DNA from: Vagococcus allomyrinae
GTDB lineage: Bacteria; Bacillota; Bacilli; Lactobacillales; Vagococcaceae
Assembly (NCBI RefSeq): GCF_017829975.1
Contig: NZ_JAEEGA010000002.1
Location: forward strand, 48,357-112,356
Reading direction: 5' to 3'
Length of the DNA: 64,000 nucleotides
Below the pieces are notes generated by a model. The model made no database searches and was not told the origin of the DNA. It was given only the letters and a program-made list of their open reading frames with translations. Positions 27,638-36,373 of this stretch are shown here, piece after piece. Within the stretch, counting starts at the first letter, position 1, and each line of letters begins with the position of its first letter. The translations under genes were made by a program, and so were the position numbers.

Positions 27638-28909
27638 ATGAATAAACCTTTAGCTTATCGCATGAGGCCTCGCAATTTGGATGAGGTGGTCGGCCAACGA
27701 CACCTCGTAGGGGAAGGCAAAATCATTCGTCGAATGGTCGAAGCCAAAATGCTGTCTTCGATGATTTTATACGGTCCCCCTGGAACAGGTAAAACCAGTA
27801 TAGCCAGCGCCATTGCCGGCTCAACTAAGTACGCTTTTCGCATGTTAAATGCCGCCACAGACACAAAAAAAGACTTGCAAATCGTAGCCGAAGAAGCCCG
27901 TATGAGCGGAACCGTCATCCTCTTGCTAGATGAGGTTCATCGCCTAGATAAAACCAAACAGGATTTTCTACTGCCACATTTAGAGAATGGCCGCATTATT
28001 TTGATTGGCGCGACAACTGAAAATCCCTATATCAGTATCAACCCGGCCATTCGCAGCCGAACACAAATTTTTGAAGTAAAACCACTAAGTGAAGAAGATA
28101 TTGAAGTAGCCATCAACCAAGCTTTAGCTGATAAAGAACGAGGCTTAGGCGAAGAAACCGTCATCCTTGACGATGAGGCCATGCTTCATTTGACGCGGGC
28201 CACTAATGGCGATTTACGCAGCGCTCTCAACGGCCTTGAATTAGCCGTTAAATCAACTCCTCCAGATGCTGGTAACATCCATTTAACCCTTGCGATTATT
28301 GAAGAATGTGTCCAACGAAAAGCACTGACCCACGATAAAAAAGGCGATGCCCATTACGATGTTATTTCAGCCTTTCAAAAATCAATCCGCGGCAGTGATG
28401 TCAATGCCGCCTTACATTATCTGGGACGTCTAGTCGAAGCTGGCGACTTATTGATTATTTGCCGGCGTTTAATGGTGATCGCTTACGAAGATGTTGGCTT
28501 AGGCAACCCTCCCGCTGCTGCTCGCACCGTTAGTGCCGTTCAAGCTGCTGAAAAATTAGGATTTCCTGAAGCGCGCATTCCTTTAGCCAACGCCGTCATT
28601 GATTTAGCCTTATCACCGAAATCCAATTCAGGTTACATGGCCTTAGACGCTGCCATTGCCGATATTCGAGCAGGAAAATCTGGTGAGATCCCCGATCACT
28701 TACGGGACAGTCACTATAAAGGAGCTGAAGAGCTAAATCGAGGAATAGGTTATCAATACCCACATGACGCACCAGGCTCTTGGGTGGATCAACAGTATCT
28801 GCCTAATAAAATCAAACGAGCCCGTTACTACGAACCGAAAAATACCGGCAAGTACGAACAAGCTCTCGCCCAACAATACGAACGCATCAACAAAAACAAA
28901 ACAACATGA
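27638..28909 (+). CDS. rarA: Replication-associated recombination protein A (AAA+ ATPase)
   Basis: This 423-aa clamp-loader-like ATPase acts at stalled replication forks. Walker A is YGPPGTGKTSIA, Walker B is VILLLDEVHRLDK, sensor 1 is ILIGATTENPY and the arginine finger region is PAIRSRTQIFEV. The C-terminal tetramerisation domain follows (RRLMVIAYEDVGLGNPPAAA, then YMALDAAIADIR). ATG at 27638 follows AAAGGAGG. In many Firmicutes rarA is next to the 6S RNA gene, as here. Confidence 0.95.
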   Translation: MNKPLAYRMRPRNLDEVVGQRHLVGEGKIIRRMVEAKMLSSMILYGPPGTGKTSIASAIAGSTKYAFRMLNAATDTKKDLQIVAEEARMSGTVILLLDEVHRLDKTKQDFLLPHLENGRIILIGATTENPYISINPAIRSRTQIFEVKPLSEEDIEVAINQALADKERGLGEETVILDDEAMLHLTRATNGDLRSALNGLELAVKSTPPDAGNIHLTLAIIEECVQRKALTHDKKGDAHYDVISAFQKSIRGSDVNAALHYLGRLVEAGDLLIICRRLMVIAYEDVGLGNPPAAARTVSAVQAAEKLGFPEARIPLANAVIDLALSPKSNSGYMALDAAIADIRAGKSGEIPDHLRDSHYKGAEELNRGIGYQYPHDAPGSWVDQQYLPNKIKRARYYEPKNTGKYEQALAQQYERINKNKTT

Positions 28910-28939
28910 GACATTTTTTTACGAAGAAAGCGGTATGAA

Positions 28940-28968
28940 TTGCTCATTTTATTGCAGTATGCTATTAT
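28940..28968 (+). promoter_or_regulatory. Promoter of 6S RNA
   Basis: TTGCTC (28940-28945) and TATTAT (28963-28968) have a 17-bp spacer. The predicted start agrees with the 5' end of the closing stem of the RNA. Confidence 0.65.
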
Positions 28969-28971
28969 AAA

Positions 28972-29169
28972 GGTGGGATATCTGTGATGTTCGAATCACT
29001 CCAATCTGTGTTGACCGAACATTTTTAGTATTACTTCGGGATTCAACGAGTTCAAAAAGAAAACAAGCCTTTTCACTTGGTAGTTTGACAGTTGGACAGC
29101 GAACCCCACCTGCTTACTGCGGGATCAATACTCCGGCGTGATCAACGGCATCTACGGATACTGCCCATT
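28972..29169 (+). ncRNA. ssrS: 6S RNA
   Basis: This RNA of about 195 nt mimics an open promoter and binds sigma-A RNA polymerase. The ends pair: GTGGGATATCTGTGATG at the start with CATCTACGGATACTGCCCAT at the end. The middle can fold into two long arms around a central bubble, and the region encodes no protein. The place between rarA and the next genes matches the Bacillus/Enterococcus location. A promoter lies before it and a terminator (29183-29214) shortly after. Exact ends are approximate. Confidence 0.83.
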
Positions 29170-29182
29170 TTATGTTAAACTA

Positions 29183-29214
29183 AAGCAATTTGCGCTAGCA
29201 AGTTGCTTTTTATT
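29183..29214 (+). terminator. Terminator after 6S RNA
   Basis: AAGCAATTTGC and GCAAGTTGCTT pair around GCTA, followed by TTTTTATTC. Confidence 0.8.
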
Positions 29215-29273
29215 CTATGGTGATTTAGGTCTCTGGTCAGACCAAACTGACTGACAGTCAAAAGGAGTTTACA

Positions 29274-29558
29274 ATGATTATTAGAATTTTATTGATTATT
29301 ATTATGCTTGTGCTATTTTTCGTAGCTTATTACTTACAAAAAAACAACCAGTCCTTTAGTAAAGTATTAGCCGGCGACACCCCTCAAGAACCCATTCAAG
29401 CCATCTTTAAACAGTTCGCCAAAACTTGCTTGATCTTAGGAGCCATCGGTTTAGTCTTTTTCATTTTAGGACATAAAACACTGGCCTTAACCTATATCGC
29501 TGTCGTGATGATCGCTTCAGCTATCTTTAGTATAAAATTATCTAAATTAATTTCCTAA
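29274..29558 (+). CDS. Small membrane protein, 94 aa
   Basis: I do not recognise a named family. The N-terminus is a strong membrane helix (MIIRILLIIIMLVLFFVAYY). A polar stretch follows (about 21-50), then two more helices (about 50-68 and 72-88). A good ribosome binding site (AAAGGAG) precedes the ATG. It lies 30 bp before the universal stress protein gene and is likely co-transcribed with it. Confidence 0.75.
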   Translation: MIIRILLIIIMLVLFFVAYYLQKNNQSFSKVLAGDTPQEPIQAIFKQFAKTCLILGAIGLVFFILGHKTLALTYIAVVMIASAIFSIKLSKLIS

Positions 29559-29588
29559 GCGATTAAATTTTGAAATGAGGTGCTTCTC

Positions 29589-30050
29589 ATGATCCAACAA
29601 TACAAACATATTTTAGTAGCAGTTGACGGTTCTGACGAATCTGAACTAGCCTTTACCAAAGCCGTTAATGTCGCTAAACGAAATCAAGCCAAATTATTTT
29701 TAGTTCACATCATCGACACTAGAGCCTTTCAATCCGTCTCTTCTTTTGATGATGAACTCGCCAGCCAAGCCACTGAAATGGCCAAACAAACACTGGCCGA
29801 ACTAGCTGAGAAAGCCAAGCGTAACGGGGTGGAAAACGTCGTTGAAATCGTGGAATACGGTGCCCCTAAAGGGCTGATTGCCCGCCAATTGCCGGATGAA
29901 TACGACATCGACTTAATCATGGTTGGTGCGACTGGTTTAAACGCTGTCGAGCGGTTACTGATTGGCTCCGTCTCCGAGTACATCATCCGTCATGCTCATT
30001 GTGACGTCTTAGTTGTCAGAACCGATTTAGCTAACAAGCGTCCCCAATAA
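29589..30050 (+). CDS. Universal stress protein, UspA family
   Basis: This 153-aa nucleotide-binding Usp protein shows KHILVAVDGSDESELAF at the start and the ATP-binding signature MVGATGLNAVERLLIGSVSE (GxxGx9GS), so it is of the ATP-binding class. Its precise role is unknown and stress or dormancy functions are general for the family. The ATG at 29589 follows GAGGTG by 6 nt; the GTG three codons earlier overlaps that site. A terminator follows. Confidence 0.9.
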   Translation: MIQQYKHILVAVDGSDESELAFTKAVNVAKRNQAKLFLVHIIDTRAFQSVSSFDDELASQATEMAKQTLAELAEKAKRNGVENVVEIVEYGAPKGLIARQLPDEYDIDLIMVGATGLNAVERLLIGSVSEYIIRHAHCDVLVVRTDLANKRPQ

Positions 30051-30058
30051 CATATGGC

Positions 30059-30092
30059 AAGTAGAAAGTCACAAAGGCTTTCTACTTTTTTT
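30059..30092 (+). terminator. Terminator after the usp gene
   Basis: AAGTAGAAAG (30059-30068) pairs with CTTTCTACTT (30078-30087), followed by a T-run. Confidence 0.85.
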
Positions 30093-30124
30093 GTCCGAAC
30101 TCATGACACCCCTTTCATAAAACA

Positions 30125-30133
30125 TGTTATAAT
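30125..30133 (+). promoter_or_regulatory. Extended -10 promoter of the anchored unknown gene
   Basis: TGTTATAAT (TATAAT at 30128-30133) lies 21 bp before the ATG of the next gene. Confidence 0.5.
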
Positions 30134-30154
30134 AAAAAAAAGGAGGTGTCTGTC

Positions 30155-30637
30155 ATGAAATTCAAGAACTGGGCATTCGCTGGTGTGGCCTTGATCCTGT
30201 TCCTTAGTCTCTTTTGGTTCTTCAAAAAACCAACCTCTCTCGAAGTCTACGATATCAACAAATCATTTGCCAATGGGGAAGTTTCCGTCAAAAACCTCAA
30301 GCTTATCAGTTCAGGGAATGACGTTTATTTAACTGACAGCTACTACTTTTCAACCAGTTTACGCACTATTTCAGCCATTAATCTCCAGCTTCTCGATGCT
30401 CAAGAGACGTTGTTCTACAGTCAATCGACGCCCCTCTTTTTCGAAGAAGACGGTACCCAAACATATTGGAACAATTCTGCTCCCTTTACAACAGAAATCA
30501 TGATTCCCAAGGTCACGCTTAGACACAACGATGTCATCTACCTTAACATTCAGTATACGGATGAAAGCGGCAAGGAATATCATGATAAACAAGCCTTTAC
30601 CTTAAAGAAAAATGACATCACTCGCGCAAAACCTTAA
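30155..30637 (+). CDS. Membrane-anchored extracytoplasmic protein of unknown function
   Basis: This 160-aa protein has one N-terminal membrane helix (about 5-23, WAFAGVALILFLSLFWFF). The remaining part is beta-rich and exported, with LEVYDINKSFANGEVSV, VTLRHNDVIYLNIQYTD and a lysine-rich end. There is no lipobox cysteine, so the helix is the likely anchor. No family recognised. ATG at 30155 follows GGAGGTG. Single gene between two terminators. Confidence 0.75.
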   Translation: MKFKNWAFAGVALILFLSLFWFFKKPTSLEVYDINKSFANGEVSVKNLKLISSGNDVYLTDSYYFSTSLRTISAINLQLLDAQETLFYSQSTPLFFEEDGTQTYWNNSAPFTTEIMIPKVTLRHNDVIYLNIQYTDESGKEYHDKQAFTLKKNDITRAKP

Positions 30638-30679
30638 AAAAAAACTCGTTTCAGTCTAAGGCTGAAACGAGTTTTTTTA
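30636..30679. terminator. Bidirectional terminator between convergent genes
   Basis: AAAACTCGTTTCAG (30641-30654) pairs perfectly with CTGAAACGAGTTTT (30662-30675), with A- and T-runs on both sides. It serves the plus-strand gene at 30155 and ackA on the minus strand. Confidence 0.92.
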
Positions 30680-30683
30680 AGGG

Positions 30684-31865
30684 TTATTTTAATGCTTCAA
30701 CATCACGGGCAATCATGACTTCTTCATCAGTTGGAATCAACAGCACTTTAACTTTAGAATCCTCTGTTGAAATCACGCGTTGTTCACCACGAACATTGTT
30801 TTTCTCATCGTCGATTTCACAACCAAACCAAGTCATGCCATTGATGATTGATTTACGCATATTAGCATCATTTTCACCGATACCAGCTGTGAAGACAATC
30901 GCATCAACACCGTTCATAACAGTAACATAACTACCAATATACTTGCGGACACGGTCAGCAAAAATTTGTAGCGCTAATTGAGCTTCTGGTTTATCAGAAT
31001 GCTCTAAATCACGCATGTCACTTGAAATGCCGGAAAGACCTGTTAAACCTGATTTTTGATTTAAAATATCAATCATATCTTTAATATCTGTCAACCCTAA
31101 TTTACCCATTAAGTATGGCAATAAAGACGGATCAATATCACCTGAGCGAGTTCCCATAGTCACACCAGCAAGAGGCGTGAAGCCCATAGACGTATCAACA
31201 GATTTACCACCATCCACCGCTGTGATTGATGCACCATTACCTAAATGACACGTGATGATTTTTAACTCTTCAATTGGTTTGCCTAACATTTCAGCCGCTT
31301 GTTCAGAGACATAACGATGACTAGTACCATGAGCACCGTATTTACGGGCTTGATATTTTTCATAATATTCCATTGGAATGCTATACAAGTAATTAACTTC
31401 TGGCATCGTTGTGTGGAATGACGTATCAAAAACAGCCACATTGATTGTATTCGGTAATAATTTTTGAATCACACGAATAACCGCTGCTTCAGCAGGATTG
31501 TGCAATGGCGCAAATTCAGCTAAATCATCAATTAATTTCAACGCGGCATCGTCGATTAAAGCAGACTCTTTAAAGTGCTCACCACCGGCAACCACACGGT
31601 GACCCGCTCCCGTAATTTCTTCAAATGACGCGATGATGTTTAACTCTGTCATTTTTGCCAATAACATGTTGATGGCAAATTCATGGTCATTAATATCTAA
31701 GACTTCGTTGTATTTTTGGCCTTCACCGTATTTAATCGTAAAAATCGAATCATTTAAGCCAATTCGTTCCACGATTCCTGAAGCGATAACCTCTTCTTGT
31801 GGCATTTCGAATAACTGCCATTTTAGACTTGAACTACCTGCGTTGATTGCAATTGTTTTTGACAT
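30684..31865 (-). CDS. ackA: Acetate kinase
   Basis: This 393-aa enzyme interconverts acetyl phosphate plus ADP and acetate plus ATP, the energy-yielding end of the phosphotransacetylase pathway. Signatures are [16 protein letters not shown] at the N-terminus, [44 protein letters not shown] and [13 protein letters not shown]. Full length. The ATG at 31865 follows AAAAGGAG. It is downstream of the YtxK-like methyltransferase by 22 bp, the ytxK-ackA arrangement of Firmicutes. Confidence 0.97.
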   Translation of the reverse strand: MSKTIAINAGSSSLKWQLFEMPQEEVIASGIVERIGLNDSIFTIKYGEGQKYNEVLDINDHEFAINMLLAKMTELNIIASFEEITGAGHRVVAGGEHFKESALIDDAALKLIDDLAEFAPLHNPAEAAVIRVIQKLLPNTINVAVFDTSFHTTMPEVNYLYSIPMEYYEKYQARKYGAHGTSHRYVSEQAAEMLGKPIEELKIITCHLGNGASITAVDGGKSVDTSMGFTPLAGVTMGTRSGDIDPSLLPYLMGKLGLTDIKDMIDILNQKSGLTGLSGISSDMRDLEHSDKPEAQLALQIFADRVRKYIGSYVTVMNGVDAIVFTAGIGENDANMRKSIINGMTWFGCEIDDEKNNVRGEQRVISTEDSKVKVLLIPTDEEVMIARDVEALK

Positions 31866-31887
31866 AATTTGATAGAACTCCTTTTAG

Positions 31888-32898
31888 TTAACTTATATTT
31901 TGGGCTTTCCACGTGCTAAACTGTTTGAAAAATCGTTGTAGCTGTTCGCCGTTTTTAAGTGACGGCACACTTGCTAACAATACTTCTTTGGCTTGACGAC
32001 TCGTTTCGCCATGATTTTGGATAATGATGATTGACTTCTGAGAATGCTTGGCTTTAAATAAGCTATCCGGCAACTGTAAAATGCCCTGTAGATAAACTTT
32101 TTCAGTCAGCCACTGTTTCAGTTCTGACGCTTGTTCAGTCTCTAGAAAGTCTCGAGGAACTAAGAATAGGCCAAAACCATCTTCTTTGACGTAAGTCATG
32201 CTCTGTTCCATTAACAAGTGGTGGGCATAGGAATGTCCCTCCTTAGCACCTGTTACGAATTTACGAGCCTGTTCATCATTGGGGTAAAAGCCAACTGGCA
32301 AGTCCGCCACCGTTACATCAGCCGGTTCAACTAATAAGTGCTGCAAACTGTCCTGATGAAATAACTGTAAAGGTGTCTCAAACCACTGGGCATTGACTGC
32401 GGCAACAGCCAACAAAGCATCATCCACATCAACCCCCGTCCCATTCACAGCGTACCCTGCTTCCTGCAAGCTCAACATCACTGTCTGAATCAGATTTCCC
32501 ATTCCGACCGTTAAATCGTTGATAGCCACTGATTGATGAGTTTTCCCAACAAGCTCTTCAACCAGATAAACAAACAAAAATCCTAACGCATCAGGTGTTA
32601 ATTGATGATTGGGCTGCAAAGGTTCGGCCATCGTTCCTTTTAATAAAAGAAGCTGACTAACTTTGCGCTTTTCTTCGCTCGTTAACTCCAGTTGTTGAAA
32701 CGCTTGATAATTAGTTTCAATCAATCCTTTTGTTTCCTCATCTGGCTGATGATCAAGTACTCGCACTTGATAGCCATCGTTCATATTTTCACCATTTTCA
32801 ATATAGGCGTCAATAAAGGGAATTTCCAGAGCTGATTGAATGAATTTAATCGACGTTTCAAGCAATTGAAAGCCTGTTTCGATTTTATTTTGAGGCAT
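31888..32898 (-). CDS. YtxK-like class I SAM-dependent methyltransferase
   Basis: This 336-aa protein is of the type I restriction N6-methylase fold. The SAM-binding region contains NDLTVGMGNLIQTVMLSLQE and GTGVDVDDALLAVAAVNAQW. The catalytic (N/D)PPY/F motif is replaced by ADLPVGFYPNDE, the usual YtxK variant, so DNA methylation is not assured. ATG at 32898 follows AAGAAGTGA; 26 upstream codons are probably non-coding. In many Firmicutes this gene follows the comG operon, which is not present upstream here. It is co-transcribed with ackA. Confidence 0.87.
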   Translation of the reverse strand: MPQNKIETGFQLLETSIKFIQSALEIPFIDAYIENGENMNDGYQVRVLDHQPDEETKGLIETNYQAFQQLELTSEEKRKVSQLLLLKGTMAEPLQPNHQLTPDALGFLFVYLVEELVGKTHQSVAINDLTVGMGNLIQTVMLSLQEAGYAVNGTGVDVDDALLAVAAVNAQWFETPLQLFHQDSLQHLLVEPADVTVADLPVGFYPNDEQARKFVTGAKEGHSYAHHLLMEQSMTYVKEDGFGLFLVPRDFLETEQASELKQWLTEKVYLQGILQLPDSLFKAKHSQKSIIIIQNHGETSRQAKEVLLASVPSLKNGEQLQRFFKQFSTWKAQNIS

Positions 32899-33070
32899 TC
32901 TGTCACTTCTTTTCTCTCTTAAATATAACAATTTGCGTACCTCTTTCATTCTAACGAAAAAAGGTCTCATATTCAAGAGTTTTGGCTCTTTTCATCAAGT
33001 TTACTTGAAAAAATGTTAGGGAAATATTTCACAGAAATTGAAACACTTATTTTTTGTTGTTTTTTAGCCA

Positions 33071-33104
33071 TTTAAAGAAGCTGAGAGTGGTCCCTCAGCT
33101 TCTT
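33071..33104. terminator. Terminator of the amidase-ABC cluster
   Basis: AAGAAGCTGAG (33075-33085) pairs with CTCAGCTTCTT (33094-33104). On the minus strand it follows the permease gene by about 25 bp. Confidence 0.75.
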
Positions 33105-33128
33105 ATGTCAGTTTAAGTTATCCCACCA

Positions 33129-33797
33129 CTAAGTGTACTGTTGATACTTGTTTTCCAAATAGTGTTGTACTTGACCAATCGCCAAACACAACAGCCAATA
33201 GATAAGGGCCACTAACACATACAAACTCATGTAATCAAATTCGCGACCGCCAACAATCTTCGCCTTTTGAAAAATTTCAGGAACAGTGATCGTCGCGGCC
33301 AAAGCCGTCCCTTTTACCAAATCCATGGCCACATTTCCCAGAGAAGGAATCGCAATTCGAAAGGCTTGAGGCAAAATAATCTTCGTCATAATTTTAACAA
33401 AAGGAAAACCTAACGCCCGCGCGGCATCCCATTGACCGCTGTCAACACCACTGATAGCCCCCCGATAGATTTCTGCCAAAAAAGCACTGCTCGTCAACGT
33501 AAAACAAATCACCACGGCTGAAGTAGCACTTAACTGATACGGTAGACCAAAGTACAAAATAAAAAGCAACACCAACGCTGGCACACCACGTAAAAATGAA
33601 ATATAAAATCGCAACAACCACTGTAACGGCTTAATCGGCAACATCCCCAATATGGTCAATACAACCCCTAGGAGATTGCCCAAAAGAAAACTAAGGAGAC
33701 TTAACCCTAGTGTATAAGGCAACCCCTGTAAAATAAAGGGGATCGACTCCCACATTAATGTCACATCCAATTGAGGGATATAAGTAGTGGCGTTCAT
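33129..33797 (-). CDS. Polar amino-acid ABC transporter permease
   Basis: This 222-aa permease of the HisMQ/TcyB type has about five helices and the EAA loop GQWDAARALGFPFVKIMTKIILPQAFRIAIPSLGN, which contacts an ATPase. The N-terminal signature ILQGLPYTLGLSLLSFLLGN is typical of cystine or polar amino-acid importers. It overlaps the binding-protein gene by one base (TGATG), so the two are translationally coupled. No ATPase gene lies in the cluster, and the partner must be encoded elsewhere. Confidence 0.9.
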   Translation of the reverse strand: MNATTYIPQLDVTLMWESIPFILQGLPYTLGLSLLSFLLGNLLGVVLTILGMLPIKPLQWLLRFYISFLRGVPALVLLFILYFGLPYQLSATSAVVICFTLTSSAFLAEIYRGAISGVDSGQWDAARALGFPFVKIMTKIILPQAFRIAIPSLGNVAMDLVKGTALAATITVPEIFQKAKIVGGREFDYMSLYVLVALIYWLLCLAIGQVQHYLENKYQQYT

Positions 33798-34645
33798 CAG
33801 TCAGCACTCACAGTCCGATCGACCTTAACCGCTGGCTCCACTGACACATCCGTACCGAAAAAAGTCTCGGCTAAGGCCTTTAACTGGCCATCTTTTTGCA
33901 TCTCCACAATCACTTCATCAATTTTTTCACGCAAGGCGACGTCTTTTTTATTGTATAACAAACCTGAAGTAGAGGCGTTAAAGTACACATCTTCTAAAAT
34001 TTTCACCGGAATATCAGGCAAAGCTCCCACGGACATCTTTTGTAGATAATAATCATTCAAAATAACATCCGTTCGACCGTTTGCCACATCCGTTAAGTAC
34101 TGATCATTGGTCGCATTGTCGTAGCTGACTAGCTCTGCGCCAAACTTCTCCGCGATCTTCATATAGCCAGTGGTCGCCTCGCCAGCCGCTTTTTTCCCTT
34201 TTAGATCCTCCAGTGACGCAATCCCAGAATCATCACTTTTTCTGACAATCATGCTGTCAAATGAATACTTTAAAGGCAATGATAAGGCAAAATTTTTCGC
34301 TCGGGCCTCCGATAGAGATAAATCATTGGCAATAAGATGGGTCGTCCCATTTTTTAACGAGGCAATCGTGCCATCAATATTATATTCCTTAAACTCAACC
34401 TCCAGTCCCAAACGCTTGGCCACTTCCCGACTGACTTCCACTGAATACCCCGTTAACTCGTTCTGATCATTATAGTATGAGGCCGGAAAGAGCGTGCCCG
34501 AAGTCGCCACGACCAATTTCCCCGTTTTCTCTATTGCTTGCCAACTGTTATCCTGAACCTCTTCCTTAGCGGCAGGCTTCCCACATGCCGCTAATATCAA
34601 ACCAATCATTACCACACTGATGAATCCTATAACTGTTTTTTTCAT
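33797..34645 (-). CDS. Amino-acid ABC transporter substrate-binding lipoprotein
   Basis: This 282-aa family-3 extracellular solute-binding protein has a lipoprotein signal (VIGFISVVMIGLILAACGK, lipobox LAAC, Cys21). The mature part shows GKLVVATSGTLFPASYYNDQ, LTGYSVEVSREVAKRLGLEV and DVILNDYYLQKMS, most like cystine or polar amino-acid receptors. It captures the ligand outside the membrane and delivers it to the overlapping permease. The gene sits 12 bp after an amidase, suggesting that an amide or amino-acid conjugate may be the nutrient handled by the cluster. Confidence 0.9.
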   Translation of the reverse strand: MKKTVIGFISVVMIGLILAACGKPAAKEEVQDNSWQAIEKTGKLVVATSGTLFPASYYNDQNELTGYSVEVSREVAKRLGLEVEFKEYNIDGTIASLKNGTTHLIANDLSLSEARAKNFALSLPLKYSFDSMIVRKSDDSGIASLEDLKGKKAAGEATTGYMKIAEKFGAELVSYDNATNDQYLTDVANGRTDVILNDYYLQKMSVGALPDIPVKILEDVYFNASTSGLLYNKKDVALREKIDEVIVEMQKDGQLKALAETFFGTDVSVEPAVKVDRTVSAD

Positions 34646-34657
34646 TTCCCCATAATC

Positions 34658-36106
34658 CTACTCTCTATAAAATGTTGGGACAATTAATTGTTGCCCCTCT
34701 TCCAATTCACGGCCTAAACGGAACAAAATATCTTCACGACTTTTCGATGCCATCAACTGAATCCCTAATGGTAGGCCGTTTTTAGCAACATACACCGGCA
34801 AACTAATGGCCGGTTGGCCGGTTAAATTTGCCAATTGGGTATACGGCGTCACTGCCAAACTTTTAGCAAACATCTCATACACCAAGTCCTTTAGCTCCCC
34901 TTGACTTAACTCTTCTGCAAGGGCTAATTTTTCACGAATTGCCGGACTTTGTAACTCAGCGCTGACTTTCGGTGCCGTATCAGTTGCCGTTGGTGATAAA
35001 AAGGCATCGTAAGTTTCAAACAGCGTCTCCATGACATAGGCTGCCTGATCCCACAACTGCAAAGAATGTACATACTCCCCAGCACTAATTTGTTTTCCGT
35101 ACTGATAAATAGCCCAAGTCATCGGCTCCACATCCTCTTTGGTGATGGGGCGACCAATTCCTGCTTCAATCTCATCCATCATGGCCACCGTCTCAGCCCC
35201 ATTCATCGCATAATAACTGTCAATCAAGGCAGGCCCATCAACCGGATAGGCCACTTCTACCAACTCGTGACCCCCTCGCGCCAAAAAACTAGCCGCTTTT
35301 TCAAAGGCCTGACGTGCCGCTTCTGTTACATGCCCCTTAATTGGCGAATCAACACAATAGGCGATCCGCAAAGGCCGATTTTGCCTAACGCCCCCATAAG
35401 CTGGCGCTTGATAAGGTGCCGCCTTATGGTTCCCTCGCAAACCGTCAAACAACTGGATCGTGTCTCTCATCGACACCGTTAAGGCAAAGTCAATCGAGGC
35501 TCCTTGCCAACCACGCCAGCCATGAGGGCCTGTCGGCATACTGCCTCGAGTCGGCTTTAAGCCAATCAGACCAGAAAAACTGGCAGGAATCCGAATTGAA
35601 CCACCGCCGTCACTAGCGCCGACAATCGGAAACATGCCACTAGCAAGGGCTGACGCTGCGCCACCACTAGACCCACCAGCGTGATAATCGATGTTCCAAG
35701 CATTTTTCGTTACCCCATATAATTGCGGATCCGTAATATTTTTAAAGCCAAACTCCGGGGCATTGGTTTTGCCAAAAGGAATTAATCCTAGCCGCTCAAT
35801 CCCCTTAACAAAATGATCCGTCTCCTTGGCTCGCTGGCCCACAAATAAACGGGAAGAAGAGGTATCCCCCATTCCAGCCTTATGTTGCCCCAACATCTTG
35901 AGCGCAATTGGCACACCATAAAAAGGCGCCTCTTCTTGATCAACACGAGAGGCTAGCTCCTTCAAAGCACTAGCTTTATCTAATTCCACCACCGCATTCA
36001 ATTCTGGATTAAGCTCTAAGACCCGACGTTCGGTTTCAGTTATTAACTCATGGGGCGATAATCTTTTCTCACGGATTTCTGTCGCCCAATATGTTGCATC
36101 TTTCAT
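34658..36106 (-). CDS. Amidase signature family hydrolase
   Basis: This 482-aa enzyme has the amidase Ser-cisSer-Lys triad. The lysine is in YGVPIALKML. The serines are in the glycine/serine-rich stretch AGGSSGGAASALASGMFPIV and in GASDGGGSIRIPASFSGLIG. It probably hydrolyses an amide such as an amino-acid amide, but the substrate is not predictable. It is not the GatA subunit, since no gatC/gatB neighbours are present. ATG at 36106 follows AAAGGGG. It heads an operon with a binding protein and a permease. Confidence 0.9.
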   Translation of the reverse strand: MKDATYWATEIREKRLSPHELITETERRVLELNPELNAVVELDKASALKELASRVDQEEAPFYGVPIALKMLGQHKAGMGDTSSSRLFVGQRAKETDHFVKGIERLGLIPFGKTNAPEFGFKNITDPQLYGVTKNAWNIDYHAGGSSGGAASALASGMFPIVGASDGGGSIRIPASFSGLIGLKPTRGSMPTGPHGWRGWQGASIDFALTVSMRDTIQLFDGLRGNHKAAPYQAPAYGGVRQNRPLRIAYCVDSPIKGHVTEAARQAFEKAASFLARGGHELVEVAYPVDGPALIDSYYAMNGAETVAMMDEIEAGIGRPITKEDVEPMTWAIYQYGKQISAGEYVHSLQLWDQAAYVMETLFETYDAFLSPTATDTAPKVSAELQSPAIREKLALAEELSQGELKDLVYEMFAKSLAVTPYTQLANLTGQPAISLPVYVAKNGLPLGIQLMASKSREDILFRLGRELEEGQQLIVPTFYRE

Positions 36107-36169
36107 ACAATTTCTACCCCTTTCACACAACACCCTTAGAAGACTAATTACAGCCGTCCAACCAAAAAA

Positions 36170-36178
36170 AGTATAGCA
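36170..36178 (-). promoter_or_regulatory. Extended -10 promoter of the amidase-ABC operon
   Basis: On the minus strand TGCTATACT, followed by a T-run, is an extended -10 about 65 bp before the amidase ATG. The same string precedes the dehydrogenase operon at 49381-49389. Confidence 0.5.
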
Positions 36179-36337
36179 TTCTCCCCCTTAAAGAACCATT
36201 CTTCTAGCTCAACAAACCCACTAACTAGGCCACACTTTTCCGATTTCCTAACAAAACACCAGTTTAGCCCCTCTCAAGACTCCTTGCCTGATAAACCAGA
36301 CATACAAAATTGTTTTTTTGCCTAACCGTCCACAACA

Positions 36338-36365
36338 CAAAAAAGCCAAGACTCCGCTCGACTTT
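36338..36365 (-). terminator. Terminator after the SGNH hydrolase gene
   Basis: AAAGCCAAG (36342-36350) pairs with CTCGACTTT (36357-36365) using two G-U pairs, with a T-run on the minus strand. Confidence 0.65.
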
Positions 36366-36373
36366 CGTTAACG

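Noticed and set aside
34658-36106. The amidase as GatA of the Asp/Glu-tRNA amidotransferase
   Set aside because: No gatC or gatB is adjacent, and it is linked to an amino-acid transporter; only the amidase signature is shared.
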